Source of the DNA: Polynucleobacter sp. UBA2650
Lineage (GTDB): Bacteria > Pseudomonadota > Gammaproteobacteria > Burkholderiales > Burkholderiaceae
Length of the DNA stretch: 5,031 nt
Direction: 5' to 3'
Assembly (NCBI GenBank): GCA_002359975.1
Contig: DENG01000003.1
Coordinates: 237-5,267 of the forward strand
Within the stretch, counting starts at the first letter, position 1; each line of letters starts with the position of its first letter. The notes under the pieces were generated by a model. That model was given only the letters and a program-made list of their open reading frames with translations. It searched no databases and had not been told where the DNA came from. Positions 1-5,031 of the stretch are shown here, in pieces. Position numbers and translations under genes: made by a program.

Positions 1-17
1 AGGTTTTCTGCGGTCTC

Positions 18-96
18 TACACCTTATTGCATTGCCTTTGCAGACAGTCGGTGTATTTAACCAGTTAATTAACCCGTATTACTAGGATTTTAAGGA
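18..96 (+). promoter_or_regulatory. Leader region of the rpsP operon, with tentative promoter and clear ribosome binding site
   Basis: No coding sequence is supported in the first 102 bases. A Shine-Dalgarno TAAGGA at 91-96 sits 6 bases before the rpsP ATG and is convincing. A possible sigma70-type promoter is TTGCCT at 32-37, 16 bases, then TATTTA at 54-59; both boxes are weak, so this is only a candidate. An inverted repeat TACACC (18-23) / GGTGTA (50-55) flanks the candidate -35, and a perfect 10-base palindrome GTTAATTAAC lies at 64-73. Neither resembles a known operator that I can name. An operon promoter must lie here or upstream of the window. Confidence 0.3.
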
Positions 97-102
97 ATAA
101 AT

Positions 103-348
103 ATGGTCGTCATTCGACTCGCACGCGGCGGTTCAAAAAAGCGCCCTTTTTACAGCATTGTTGCTACCGATAAACGTAATCGTCGCGACTCTAATTACAT
201 TGAGCGTTTAGGTTATTTCAATCCAAAAGCAGCTGAGAAAGAGCAAGCAATGCGCCTTGCTCAGGACCGTTTAACTTATTGGACTGGCGTTGGAGCTCAG
301 ATCTCCCCAACCGTTAAGCGTTTAATCAAGGACCATCCTGCAGCCTAA
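103..348 (+). CDS. rpsP: 30S ribosomal protein S16
   Basis: S16 is a small primary-assembly protein of the 30S subunit that binds 16S rRNA in the 5' domain and body. The 81-residue product has the usual family length. Its N-terminus reads [17 protein letters not shown] (residues 1-17), the S16 hallmark, followed by the conserved basic RNRRD stretch (25-29), IERLGYFNP (33-41), and the C-terminal [14 protein letters not shown] and VKRLI segments. The ATG start is fixed by TAAGGA at 91-96 with 6-base spacing and by the homologous N-terminus. It is the first gene of rpsP-rimM-trmD-rplS, and rimM starts 32 bases downstream. Nothing is unusual in the protein; the identification is close to certain. 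Confidence 0.98.
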   Translation: MVVIRLARGGSKKRPFYSIVATDKRNRRDSNYIERLGYFNPKAAEKEQAMRLAQDRLTYWTGVGAQISPTVKRLIKDHPAA

Positions 349-371
349 TTCATAGGCTTACGAGCTTTCAT

Positions 372-377
372 GGAGGT
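372..377 (+). promoter_or_regulatory. Ribosome binding site of rimM, unusually close to a GTG start
   Basis: GGAGGT is a near-perfect Shine-Dalgarno sequence, but it lies only 3 bases before the GTG at 381. No in-frame alternative gives a better fit: the ATG at 370 runs into a stop after four codons. The strong core probably compensates for short spacing and a non-ATG start. Confidence 0.75.
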
Positions 378-380
378 GTT

Positions 381-923
381 GTGATTCATCAGCCTCCTTC
401 TGACCTGATAGAGCTTGGGCAGGTATTTGATGCCCAAGGCCTCAAGGGGCACATTAAGGTGCGCCCCTACTCTCCTGACCCTGTAGCCCTTCTCCAATGT
501 AAGCAAATCTGTTTGCAACGGGATGGTGCTCGAGGGGCTTCAATCGATGCTACCTACACAGTCAACCAAGCAAAATTACACAGCGGTTTTGTGGTCATGG
601 CTCTTGAGGGCGTTACCGATCGTGATGCTGCTTTGTTATTAAAGGGCTCGTCCTTAAAGCTTCCTAGAACTAGCTTCCCCAAGACGGAGCAAGGTACCTA
701 TTACTGGATTGATCTGATTGGTTGCAGGGTGCTGAATGAGGAGGGCGCTGAACTTGGTTTCGTTGATGAGATCGCTGAATATGGCGCCCATCCAGTCATG
801 ACTGTAGGGAAGGAGCTGATCCCCTTTGTGCCCGATCTTGTAAAGTCAGTAGATCTTCAGGCTAGCGATGCCGGGGGCGTTGGAACCATAGTGGTTGCCT
901 GGCAAGCCAATTGGAGCAAATAA
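381..923 (+). CDS. rimM: Ribosome maturation factor RimM (16S rRNA processing protein)
   Basis: RimM binds the maturing 30S head, contacting S19, and assists late 16S rRNA processing. The 180-residue product shows both family domains. The N-terminal RimM barrel opens with IELGQVFDAQGLKGHIKVRPY (residues 10-30) and includes LEGVTDRDAALLLKG (75-89). The PRC-barrel-like domain follows: YYWIDLIGCRV (107-117), EGAELGFVDEI (121-131) and KELIPFVPDLVKSVDL (144-159). The start is a GTG preceded by GGAGGT. Two small departures from my recollection of the family are a shortened loop around residues 136-143, where GANDV-like residues are expected, and a glycine-containing insertion (161-168) before the last strand. 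Both lie in variable loops and do not suggest loss of function. The stop lies 17 bases before the preferred trmD start, consistent with co-transcription. Confidence 0.96.
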   Translation: MIHQPPSDLIELGQVFDAQGLKGHIKVRPYSPDPVALLQCKQICLQRDGARGASIDATYTVNQAKLHSGFVVMALEGVTDRDAALLLKGSSLKLPRTSFPKTEQGTYYWIDLIGCRVLNEEGAELGFVDEIAEYGAHPVMTVGKELIPFVPDLVKSVDLQASDAGGVGTIVVAWQANWSK

Positions 924-930
924 GTAATTT

Positions 931-935
931 GAAGG
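931..935 (+). promoter_or_regulatory. Ribosome binding site that sets the trmD start
   Basis: GAAGG lies 5 bases before the ATG at 941. It supports that ATG over the in-frame TTG codons at 911 and 929; starting at 911 would overlap rimM by 13 bases. The protein from 941 begins MHFDVVTLFPEMF, exactly where TrmD proteins normally begin. Confidence 0.75.
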
Positions 936-940
936 CCCGT

Positions 941-1693
941 ATGCATTTTGATGTTGTCACTCTTTTTCCTGAAATGTTCACTGCTTTGACAAAAAGTGGG
1001 GTAACTGGGCGAGCATGTGAGCACGGACTTACAACTGTAAGTACATGGAATATAAGAGATTTTTGTGAGGATCCTCGTAAAACAGTCGATGATCGTGCTT
1101 ATGGGGGAGGGCCTGGTATGGTCATGCTCATTAAGCCGCTTGAGGAGACCTTGGCGGCGATTCAGAAATCCCATCAACAATCTGGGATAGAGTCCGGTCC
1201 AGTTTGTCTTTTAAGCCCTCAAGGAAAGACATTTTCGCAGAAGTTAGCAACAGATATGCTTAAATACAGTAACTTAACGCTAATTTGTGGACGATATGAG
1301 GCAGTAGACCAGCGTTTTATTGACCGAAATGTGGATTTTGAGCTTTCCATCGGCGATTTTGTACTTTCCGGAGGTGAAATCCCTGCCATGGCGGTTATGG
1401 ATGCCATGATTCGCTTGATTCCGGGGGTGTTGGGGGACGAGAATTCAGCCTTACAAGATAGTTTTGTTAATGGCCTTTTAGACCATCCGCACTATACCCG
1501 GCCTGAAATTTATGAAAATTTATGCGTTCCAGACGTGCTTTTAGGCGGACATCACGCTAAAATAATGGATTGGCGTCGGCAAAGGTCTTTAGAGCTGACG
1601 TTAAAGCGTCGTCCAGACCTCATTGAGGCTGCGCGCGCAAATGGGTTGCTAAACCAAGACGATGAGCTGTTTTTAAAGAAACTCTCAGAGTAA
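941..1693 (+). CDS. trmD: tRNA (guanine-37-N1)-methyltransferase TrmD
   Basis: TrmD transfers a methyl group from S-adenosylmethionine to N1 of G37, next to the anticodon of tRNAs reading CNN codons plus some others, and so prevents +1 frameshifting. It is a SPOUT-class enzyme with a trefoil knot and works as a dimer. The 250-residue product carries all hallmarks: FPEMF (9-13), VDDRAYGGGPGM (49-60), LSPQGK (91-96), ICGRYEAVDQR (115-125), ELSIGDFVLSGGE (134-146), IPGVLG (160-165) and LDHPHYTRPEIYE (180-192). R158 and D173 align with the E. coli catalytic residues R154 and D169, by alignment from memory. The C-terminal tRNA-binding part includes WRRQRSLELTLKRRPDL (211-227). The motif VLLGGHH (199-205) has Gly where many homologues have Ser, a mild variation. 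It is the third gene of the operon; rplS follows after 99 bases. Confidence 0.97.
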   Translation: MHFDVVTLFPEMFTALTKSGVTGRACEHGLTTVSTWNIRDFCEDPRKTVDDRAYGGGPGMVMLIKPLEETLAAIQKSHQQSGIESGPVCLLSPQGKTFSQKLATDMLKYSNLTLICGRYEAVDQRFIDRNVDFELSIGDFVLSGGEIPAMAVMDAMIRLIPGVLGDENSALQDSFVNGLLDHPHYTRPEIYENLCVPDVLLGGHHAKIMDWRRQRSLELTLKRRPDLIEAARANGLLNQDDELFLKKLSE

Positions 1694-1741
1694 TAAAAAT
1701 ATTGGTTTGGCTTAGTTGTTTTAACTGCATCCTCTATTGGG

Positions 1742-1760
1742 CCCGCTGATTTATCACGGG
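1742..1760 (+). other. Small inverted repeat in the trmD-rplS spacer
   Basis: In the 99-base spacer, CCCG (1742-1745) can pair with CGGG (1757-1760) and TGA (1747-1749) with TCA (1754-1756), leaving one bulged C and a 4-base loop. No T tract follows, so it is unlikely to be an intrinsic terminator. It ends about 20 bases before the rplS Shine-Dalgarno and could be an RNA processing or regulatory hairpin. Its stability is modest and it may be chance. Confidence 0.3.
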
Positions 1761-1781
1761 ATTAACGCCAACATGATGCCT

Positions 1782-1787
1782 AAGGAG
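1782..1787 (+). promoter_or_regulatory. Ribosome binding site of rplS
   Basis: AAGGAG, 5 bases before the rplS ATG at 1793, is a strong Shine-Dalgarno sequence as expected for a highly expressed ribosomal protein. Confidence 0.8.
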
Positions 1788-1792
1788 TTGTA

Positions 1793-2191
1793 ATGAACTT
1801 GATCCAAAAAATCGAGCAAGAAGAAATTGCTCGTCTAACCGCCAACAAAACGATTCCAAGTTTTGCACCCGGCGATACCGTTGTAGTCAGTGTAAACGTG
1901 GTTGAAGGTAGTCGTAAACGTGCTCAGGCTTTTGAGGGTGTTGTGATTGCCAAGCGCAACCGTGGCCTGAATTCTAGTTTCATCGTTCGCAAGATTTCAT
2001 CTGGCGAAGGTGTGGAGCGTACTTTTCAAACTTATTCACCATTAATCGCTAGCATCGAAGTGAAGCGTCGTGGTGATGTACGTCGTGCGAAGTTGTATTA
2101 CTTGCGCGATCGCTCTGGTAAGTCTGCTCGTATTAAAGAGAAGCTCAAGGCGCGTGTTAAAGAAACAGTTGCCGAGACAGCCGCAGATTAA
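1793..2191 (+). CDS. rplS: 50S ribosomal protein L19
   Basis: L19 sits at the 30S-50S interface of the large subunit, where it contributes to intersubunit bridges. The 132-residue product has the family core: [16 protein letters not shown] (24-39), the [20 protein letters not shown] stretch (43-62), [16 protein letters not shown] (63-78), SPLI (82-85), and the signature [19 protein letters not shown] (92-110) followed by SARIKE. The last 15 or so residues ([11 protein letters not shown]) form a low-complexity tail that is slightly longer than the minimal family length; such tails vary in betaproteobacteria. The ATG start has an AAGGAG site. It is the last gene of the translation operon and is followed by a strong terminator. 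Confidence 0.98.
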   Translation: MNLIQKIEQEEIARLTANKTIPSFAPGDTVVVSVNVVEGSRKRAQAFEGVVIAKRNRGLNSSFIVRKISSGEGVERTFQTYSPLIASIEVKRRGDVRRAKLYYLRDRSGKSARIKEKLKARVKETVAETAAD

Positions 2192-2210
2192 TCTCGCTCT
2201 TATGTGCACT

Positions 2211-2238
2211 AAGGCGACCTCGGTCGCCTTTTTGTTTT
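2211..2238 (+). terminator. Rho-independent terminator of the rpsP-rimM-trmD-rplS operon
   Basis: A perfect GC-rich stem AAGGCGAC (2211-2218) / GTCGCCTT (2223-2230) closes a CTCG tetraloop. It runs directly into a T-rich tail, TTTGTTTT (2231-2238). It begins 20 bases after the rplS stop and separates the ribosomal operon from the Nudix gene. Confidence 0.93.
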
Positions 2239-2249
2239 CTTAAATCACC

Positions 2250-2255
2250 TAAAAT
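2250..2255 (+). promoter_or_regulatory. Candidate -10 box for a leaderless Nudix-gene transcript
   Basis: TAAAAT matches the TATAAT consensus at five of six positions. The usual distance to the start of transcription would place that start at or next to the A of the ATG at 2262. No good -35 element is present: the T-rich stretch 2228-2237, partly shared with the terminator tail, is all that is there. The assignment is inferential. Confidence 0.35.
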
Positions 2256-2261
2256 GGATCC

Positions 2262-2993
2262 ATGTCGAATACTCTGGACTCCCTCAAAAAAAGCTTGGCT
2301 GCGCCCCCCGGATTCGATCCCCGCTTAGTGCCGATTGATCGTCGTTGCATTGGCCAAAAGCCAGTACCCGAAGCTTTATTTTGTGAGGATGGGCTGCGTG
2401 CTCAGTTTGAGACTTCACCCACATGGACCCCCGAGATTACCGATGAAAACCGCCATGTATTGGCAAGTAATATCATCGCCCGCAAGCAAGAGCAGGGCGC
2501 GATAACGAAGGCGGCGGTTCTAATGCCCCTGGTAATGCAGTCAAATGGACTGCATGTTTTATTAACCCAACGTACCGATCATTTGCATGATCACGCGGGT
2601 CAGATTAGTTTCCCTGGGGGACGAATGGATGAGGGGGATGCTTCTATTGTTGCAACTGCAATTCGGGAAAGCGAGGAAGAAATTGGGCTTCCCAGTCAGA
2701 ATGTCGAGGTGATTGGCTCTTTACCAGAATATCTTACGGTCTCGGGCTATCAGGTTACCCCAGTGGTTGCTTTGGTGAAACCCGTTTCGCAGTATCGGCC
2801 GGATCCCTTCGAGGTCGCAGATGTATTTGAGGTCCCTTTACGTTTCTTAATGGATCCTGCTAATCATGAGATCCGGGTATGGCAAAGTACAGAGGGCTCA
2901 CGCCGCTTTTATGCAATGCCCTATGCGGAGCGGTTCATTTGGGGCGCCACCGCTGGAATGTTACGAAATCTATATCATCTATTAAAAGCATGA
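2262..2993 (+). CDS. Nudix hydrolase, CoA pyrophosphatase type (NudL/YeaB-like)
   Basis: Members of this Nudix subgroup cleave coenzyme A or its derivatives to 3',5'-ADP and 4'-phosphopantetheine, needing Mg2+ or Mn2+. The 243-residue product has the subgroup signature just before the Nudix box, LLTQRTDHLHDHAGQISFPGG (100-120), and then a Nudix box running from G120 through REsEEEIGL (135-143) with the metal-binding glutamates. The spacing G120 to R135 is one longer than the generic Nudix pattern, but E. coli YeaB (from memory) shows the same spacing. The N-terminal 80 residues are an extension without a recognisable motif. No Shine-Dalgarno precedes the ATG; see the candidate -10 box. A7 (2286-2292) and C6 (2304-2309) runs occur near the 5' end, but the frame is intact. 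The stop overlaps the start of the next gene. The subgroup is well supported; the exact substrate is inferred. Confidence 0.9.
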   Translation: MSNTLDSLKKSLAAPPGFDPRLVPIDRRCIGQKPVPEALFCEDGLRAQFETSPTWTPEITDENRHVLASNIIARKQEQGAITKAAVLMPLVMQSNGLHVLLTQRTDHLHDHAGQISFPGGRMDEGDASIVATAIRESEEEIGLPSQNVEVIGSLPEYLTVSGYQVTPVVALVKPVSQYRPDPFEVADVFEVPLRFLMDPANHEIRVWQSTEGSRRFYAMPYAERFIWGATAGMLRNLYHLLKA

Positions 2994-3946
2994 CCTTTTT
3001 TTCTATCCTCTTCGCTCTAATTGCCGAACAATATCGGCCAGTTACCTCATCCCATTGGATCCGGAGGGCGAGCCTTGCATGGCTTGATTGGGTTGCCAAG
3101 GAGTTTGGTGGCAAGTCTGCAGATGGGGCAACACCAGTGGGTGCTCGGTTAGCTTGTTTAGTGGGCTTTGGCTTGCCTACTATTTTTGTGTTTGCTATTT
3201 ATGTCGTAGCGTTTGTGGCTCATCCCTTATTAGCCTTCGTCTGGAACATCATCATCGTTTATCTCTTTTTTGGGTTTAGACAATTTAGTCATTCCTTTAC
3301 AGAGGTCCATGAAGCCATTCAAAACCATGATGTGCCGGCAGCCCGTGCTGCTCTCCAAAGCTGGTTGGGGGATGATATTGATGTTACCCATTTATCAAAG
3401 ACTGAGATTATTGCGGTAGCGCTCGAGAGGGCAATTATTGGCGCCCATCGCCATGTTTTTGGGGTCTTTTTCTGGTTCTTAGTACCAATTGGCCCTGCGG
3501 GCGTTGTTCTATATCGCTTGGCGGATAAGGCCTCTTTGCGTTGGGAGCAATATGGGTTTAATTTATCCGAAGCAGCAAAACACTTTTTTTATATCTTAGA
3601 TTGGTTGCCTGTTCGCTTGAGTGCCATGAGTTTTGCCATCGTTGGTAATTTTGAGGACTCGGTCTATGCGTGGCGTAATTTAACAAGCAAGTGGTCGGAC
3701 CCTTTAAGTGCAGTATTACTGGCATCTGGTAGTGGTGCCTTGGGTGTCCGTCTGGGTGAACCACTACGAGAGCCGACCAGTGATGAGGCCCTATCTAGAG
3801 CTGAGACGGGTGAGCCGCCCGTCTATGAGATTGGGAAAGAGCCTAGCGAACACTCCATGAGATCAGCTATCGGCTTGGTGTGGCGTGCGCTTATCGTTTG
3901 TATGGTGGTTTTGGCGATGTTGACCATCGCTCTTTGGCTTGGCTAA
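2990..3946 (+). CDS. CobD/CbiB/AmpE-like integral membrane protein
   Basis: The 318-residue product belongs to the CobD/CbiB superfamily of inner-membrane proteins. True CobD/CbiB makes adenosylcobinamide phosphate in B12 synthesis, while the related AmpE is tied to beta-lactamase signalling. Features seen: hydrophobic segments near residues 55-77, 80-96, 156-174 and 295-316; FWFLVPIGPAGVVLYRL (161-177), which resembles AmpE; LDWLPVRLSAMSFA (203-216); and the CbiB-like ASGSGALGVRLGEP (245-258) with a later YEIG (279-282). I chose the ATG at 2990 because it overlaps the Nudix stop as ATGA and the protein then begins with a plausible N-terminus; an upstream in-frame GTG at 2879 lies deep in the Nudix gene. 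No other cobalamin gene is present, so a B12 role is doubtful and the function is unknown. The 3' end overlaps rsgA by 56 bases, tail to tail. Confidence 0.87.
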   Translation: MTFFSILFALIAEQYRPVTSSHWIRRASLAWLDWVAKEFGGKSADGATPVGARLACLVGFGLPTIFVFAIYVVAFVAHPLLAFVWNIIIVYLFFGFRQFSHSFTEVHEAIQNHDVPAARAALQSWLGDDIDVTHLSKTEIIAVALERAIIGAHRHVFGVFFWFLVPIGPAGVVLYRLADKASLRWEQYGFNLSEAAKHFFYILDWLPVRLSAMSFAIVGNFEDSVYAWRNLTSKWSDPLSAVLLASGSGALGVRLGEPLREPTSDEALSRAETGEPPVYEIGKEPSEHSMRSAIGLVWRALIVCMVVLAMLTIALWLG

Positions 3947-4886
3947 AACCCTGCAGTTGAATATCTGCGGTTTTAGAGTCCGATAGCAACTGTTTAAAAA
4001 GCGCTAGACGTTCTGCAGCAATCTCACCCGCAAGAACAGCCTCCTGGATCACGCATCCAGGCTCGCTATCATGCTTACAGTTATGGAAGCGACATTTACC
4101 CAGCAAAGGCTTGAACTCTCTAAAGGCATGCTGTAGTTGGCTTTCAGAGAGATGGGCAAGACCAAATTCTTGAAAACCGGGTGAGTCAATCATCCCCCCT
4201 AAATGCGCTTGATTGCGAGACCACTCGGGTAAATCAAAGTAACGGCATGCTGTGGTGGTGTGCTTACCGCTATCCAGTTTTAAGGAATATTCTTGTGTGA
4301 GAGCGGCCGCATTTGGTGCCCAACTATTCAGTAAAGTCGACTTACCCATGCCAGATTGCCCAACCAATACCGATACCTTTCCTTTCAAGAAAGGTTGGAG
4401 ACCCTCAAGTGATTGGGGATCAAATTTAGCCGAGACCTCGTGGACTGGATAGCCCATGTTTTGATATGGAACAAGACCTCGTCGCGCAATCGTTAATTGA
4501 TCCTGCAGATCGCATTTATTCAGGATGATGCGCAGTTCAATTTGATCTAGCTCAGCAGCAACTACAGCGCGTCCTAGGAGATCGGGTGAGAAAGCCGGAG
4601 CAGTTGCAAGCACCACCAGAATCTGGTCAACATTCGCTGCAATCGATTTACTCTTAAATGCGTCTGATCGATAAAGTAAGTTCTTGCGCTTCTCGATTTC
4701 GATAATTCGTGCCTGATTTGGACCTGTCTCCTCCAGAATCAAGATATCACCGACAGCGCCGACGTGGCGCTTAGCCGGTGTGCTAACTTGTATTAAGGGC
4801 CCAGCATGGGAGCCATCCGCCTGAATAGTTTGCGCTAAGTAATGTCTCCCGTAGGAGGCGCTTAGCAGGGCACGAAATTGGCCCAT
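3891..4886 (-). CDS. rsgA: Small ribosomal subunit biogenesis GTPase RsgA
   Basis: RsgA binds late 30S precursors, tests the decoding centre and leaves on GTP hydrolysis. The 331-residue product has the expected layout: an N-terminal OB-fold (about 1-75), then a circularly permuted GTPase domain with motifs in the order G4 NKCD (123-126), G5 SAK (152-154), G1 GQSGMGKST (176-184), a GKHTTT switch segment (207-212) and G3 DSPG (234-237). The zinc-binding site follows with C265, C270, H272 and C278, spaced as in E. coli YjeQ. I start at the ATG at 4886, 13 bases after the upstream gene's stop. An in-frame TTG at 4925 would add 13 residues overlapping that gene and is less likely. The Shine-Dalgarno is weak (GAGCGG region). 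The last 20 or so residues (311-331) exceed the family's usual end and overlap the CobD-like gene. Confidence 0.96.
   Translation of the reverse strand: MGQFRALLSASYGRHYLAQTIQADGSHAGPLIQVSTPAKRHVGAVGDILILEETGPNQARIIEIEKRKNLLYRSDAFKSKSIAANVDQILVVLATAPAFSPDLLGRAVVAAELDQIELRIILNKCDLQDQLTIARRGLVPYQNMGYPVHEVSAKFDPQSLEGLQPFLKGKVSVLVGQSGMGKSTLLNSWAPNAAALTQEYSLKLDSGKHTTTACRYFDLPEWSRNQAHLGGMIDSPGFQEFGLAHLSESQLQHAFREFKPLLGKCRFHNCKHDSEPGCVIQEAVLAGEIAAERLALFKQLLSDSKTADIQLQGFSQAKERWSTSPKPPYKR
3943..3976. terminator. Inverted repeat at the convergent junction, possible bidirectional terminator
   Basis: CTAAAACC (3943-3950) pairs with GGTTTTAG (3969-3976), and GCAG (3953-3956) with CTGC (3965-3968), leaving a 2-base bulge (CT, 3951-3952) and an 8-base loop. 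The A-rich left arm and T-rich right arm give each strand a short U run, as in bidirectional terminators. However, the run is only four bases and forms part of the stem, so termination may be weak. The repeat begins inside the stop region of the CobD-like gene and lies wholly within rsgA codons about 304-315. Confidence 0.4.
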
Positions 4887-4899
4887 CAGCAAACACCGC

Positions 4900-5031
4900 T
4901 CATGCAAATCGTTGTAAATGCGCAATCCGCAGGGGCGCAGGAGGATGGGAGCTATAGAACGCGGTATAGAGCGGATCAGGGGTTAGGGTCGAGGCATTAT
5001 CTTGATAGAGTTTTACTAGAGCAGAAATTAA
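4900..5031 (-). CDS. M48-family metallopeptidase, C-terminal end only
   Basis: Reading the minus strand from the window edge gives an open frame of 43 residues ending in TGA at 4900-4902, with no start in the window. It contains LVKLYQDNASTLTPDPLYTA and then FYSSHPPAPLRIAHLQ. The SHPP-x(3)-RI pattern near the C-terminus is typical of membrane-linked M48 (Ste24/HtpX-like) zinc peptidases, which degrade membrane proteins. The catalytic HExxH motif would lie beyond the window edge and cannot be checked here. The short 13-base gap to rsgA implies co-transcription. The family call rests on a short segment. Confidence 0.8.
   Translation of the reverse strand, partial: LISALVKLYQDNASTLTPDPLYTAFYSSHPPAPLRIAHLQRFA

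Noticed and set aside
911..940. A TrmD start at TTG 911 or TTG 929.
   Set aside because: The ATG at 941 has a well-spaced GAAGG and gives the standard TrmD N-terminus; the TTG at 911 would also overlap rimM.
857..1180. Open frame of 107 codons on the minus strand across the rimM-trmD junction.
   Set aside because: It is antisense to two well-conserved genes, has no ribosome binding site or recognisable motif, and has a Cys/Ser/Thr-rich composition typical of shadow frames.
2286..2309. A7 and C6 runs near the Nudix 5' end as programmed frameshift or phase-variation sites.
   Set aside because: The runs are short, the annotated frame continues intact through the Nudix domain, and such runs are common by chance.
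2254..2328. Short frame from ATG 2254 overlapping the Nudix start, as a possible regulatory upstream peptide.
   Set aside because: It lacks a ribosome binding site, and its ATG overlaps the candidate -10 box, so it would probably not be transcribed.
2879..2989. A longer CobD-like gene starting at the in-frame GTG at 2879.
   Set aside because: The extra 37 residues fall wholly inside the conserved Nudix coding sequence in another frame, look like shadow translation, and the ATG at 2990 gives the usual ATGA overlap.
3558..3764. Minus-strand open frame of 68 codons inside the CobD-like gene; similar short frames at 1219-1407 (minus), 3088-3279 (plus) and 4252-4452 (plus).
   Set aside because: All lie fully inside confidently identified genes, show no family resemblance and have no supporting translation signals.
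4887..4925. An RsgA start at TTG 4925, adding 13 residues.
   Set aside because: The added stretch lies mainly in the M48 peptidase coding end and does not look like an RsgA N-terminus, whereas MGQFRALLSASYGRHYLAQ does.
1..5031. Search by eye for CRISPR repeats, insertion sequence ends, tRNA genes, attachment sites or toxin-antitoxin pairs.
   Set aside because: None was found; genes are tightly packed and no spacer exceeds about 100 bases.

Overview
This window is a conserved chromosomal housekeeping region from what looks like a Burkholderiales betaproteobacterium. The protein sequences and the gene order fit a moderate-GC freshwater lineage such as Polynucleobacter or a close relative. That placement rests on recognising protein families and synteny by eye, not on a search. 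Nothing suggests horizontal transfer: there are no mobile elements, CRISPR arrays, tRNA or rRNA genes, and codon use looks even throughout.

Left part (about 103-2238, + strand): the classical proteobacterial translation operon rpsP-rimM-trmD-rplS. It encodes ribosomal protein S16, the 30S maturation factor RimM, the tRNA m1G37 methyltransferase TrmD and ribosomal protein L19. All four are intact. It closes with a strong intrinsic terminator 20 bases after rplS.

Middle part (2262-3946, + strand): a two-gene unit of a Nudix hydrolase of the CoA pyrophosphatase type and a CobD/CbiB/AmpE-like inner-membrane protein. The two genes are joined by a 4-base ATGA overlap. The Nudix gene has no visible Shine-Dalgarno sequence. 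A -10-like box ends 6 bases before its ATG, so the message may be leaderless.

Right part (3891-5031, - strand): rsgA (the circularly permuted GTPase that acts in 30S maturation) and, upstream of it and 13 bases away, the C-terminal end of an M48-family metallopeptidase that runs off the window. rsgA converges on the CobD-like gene and the two coding regions overlap tail to tail by 56 bases, with an inverted repeat at the junction.

Functionally, most of the window serves the ribosome: S16, L19, RimM and RsgA build or mature subunits, and TrmD protects the reading frame through tRNA modification. I see no novel defence or mobile system. The points that deserve a second look are the possible leaderless start, the overlapping 3' ends with a shared hairpin and an apparently lengthened RsgA tail, the coupled Nudix/CobD-like pair of unclear purpose, and the trmD-rplS spacer.
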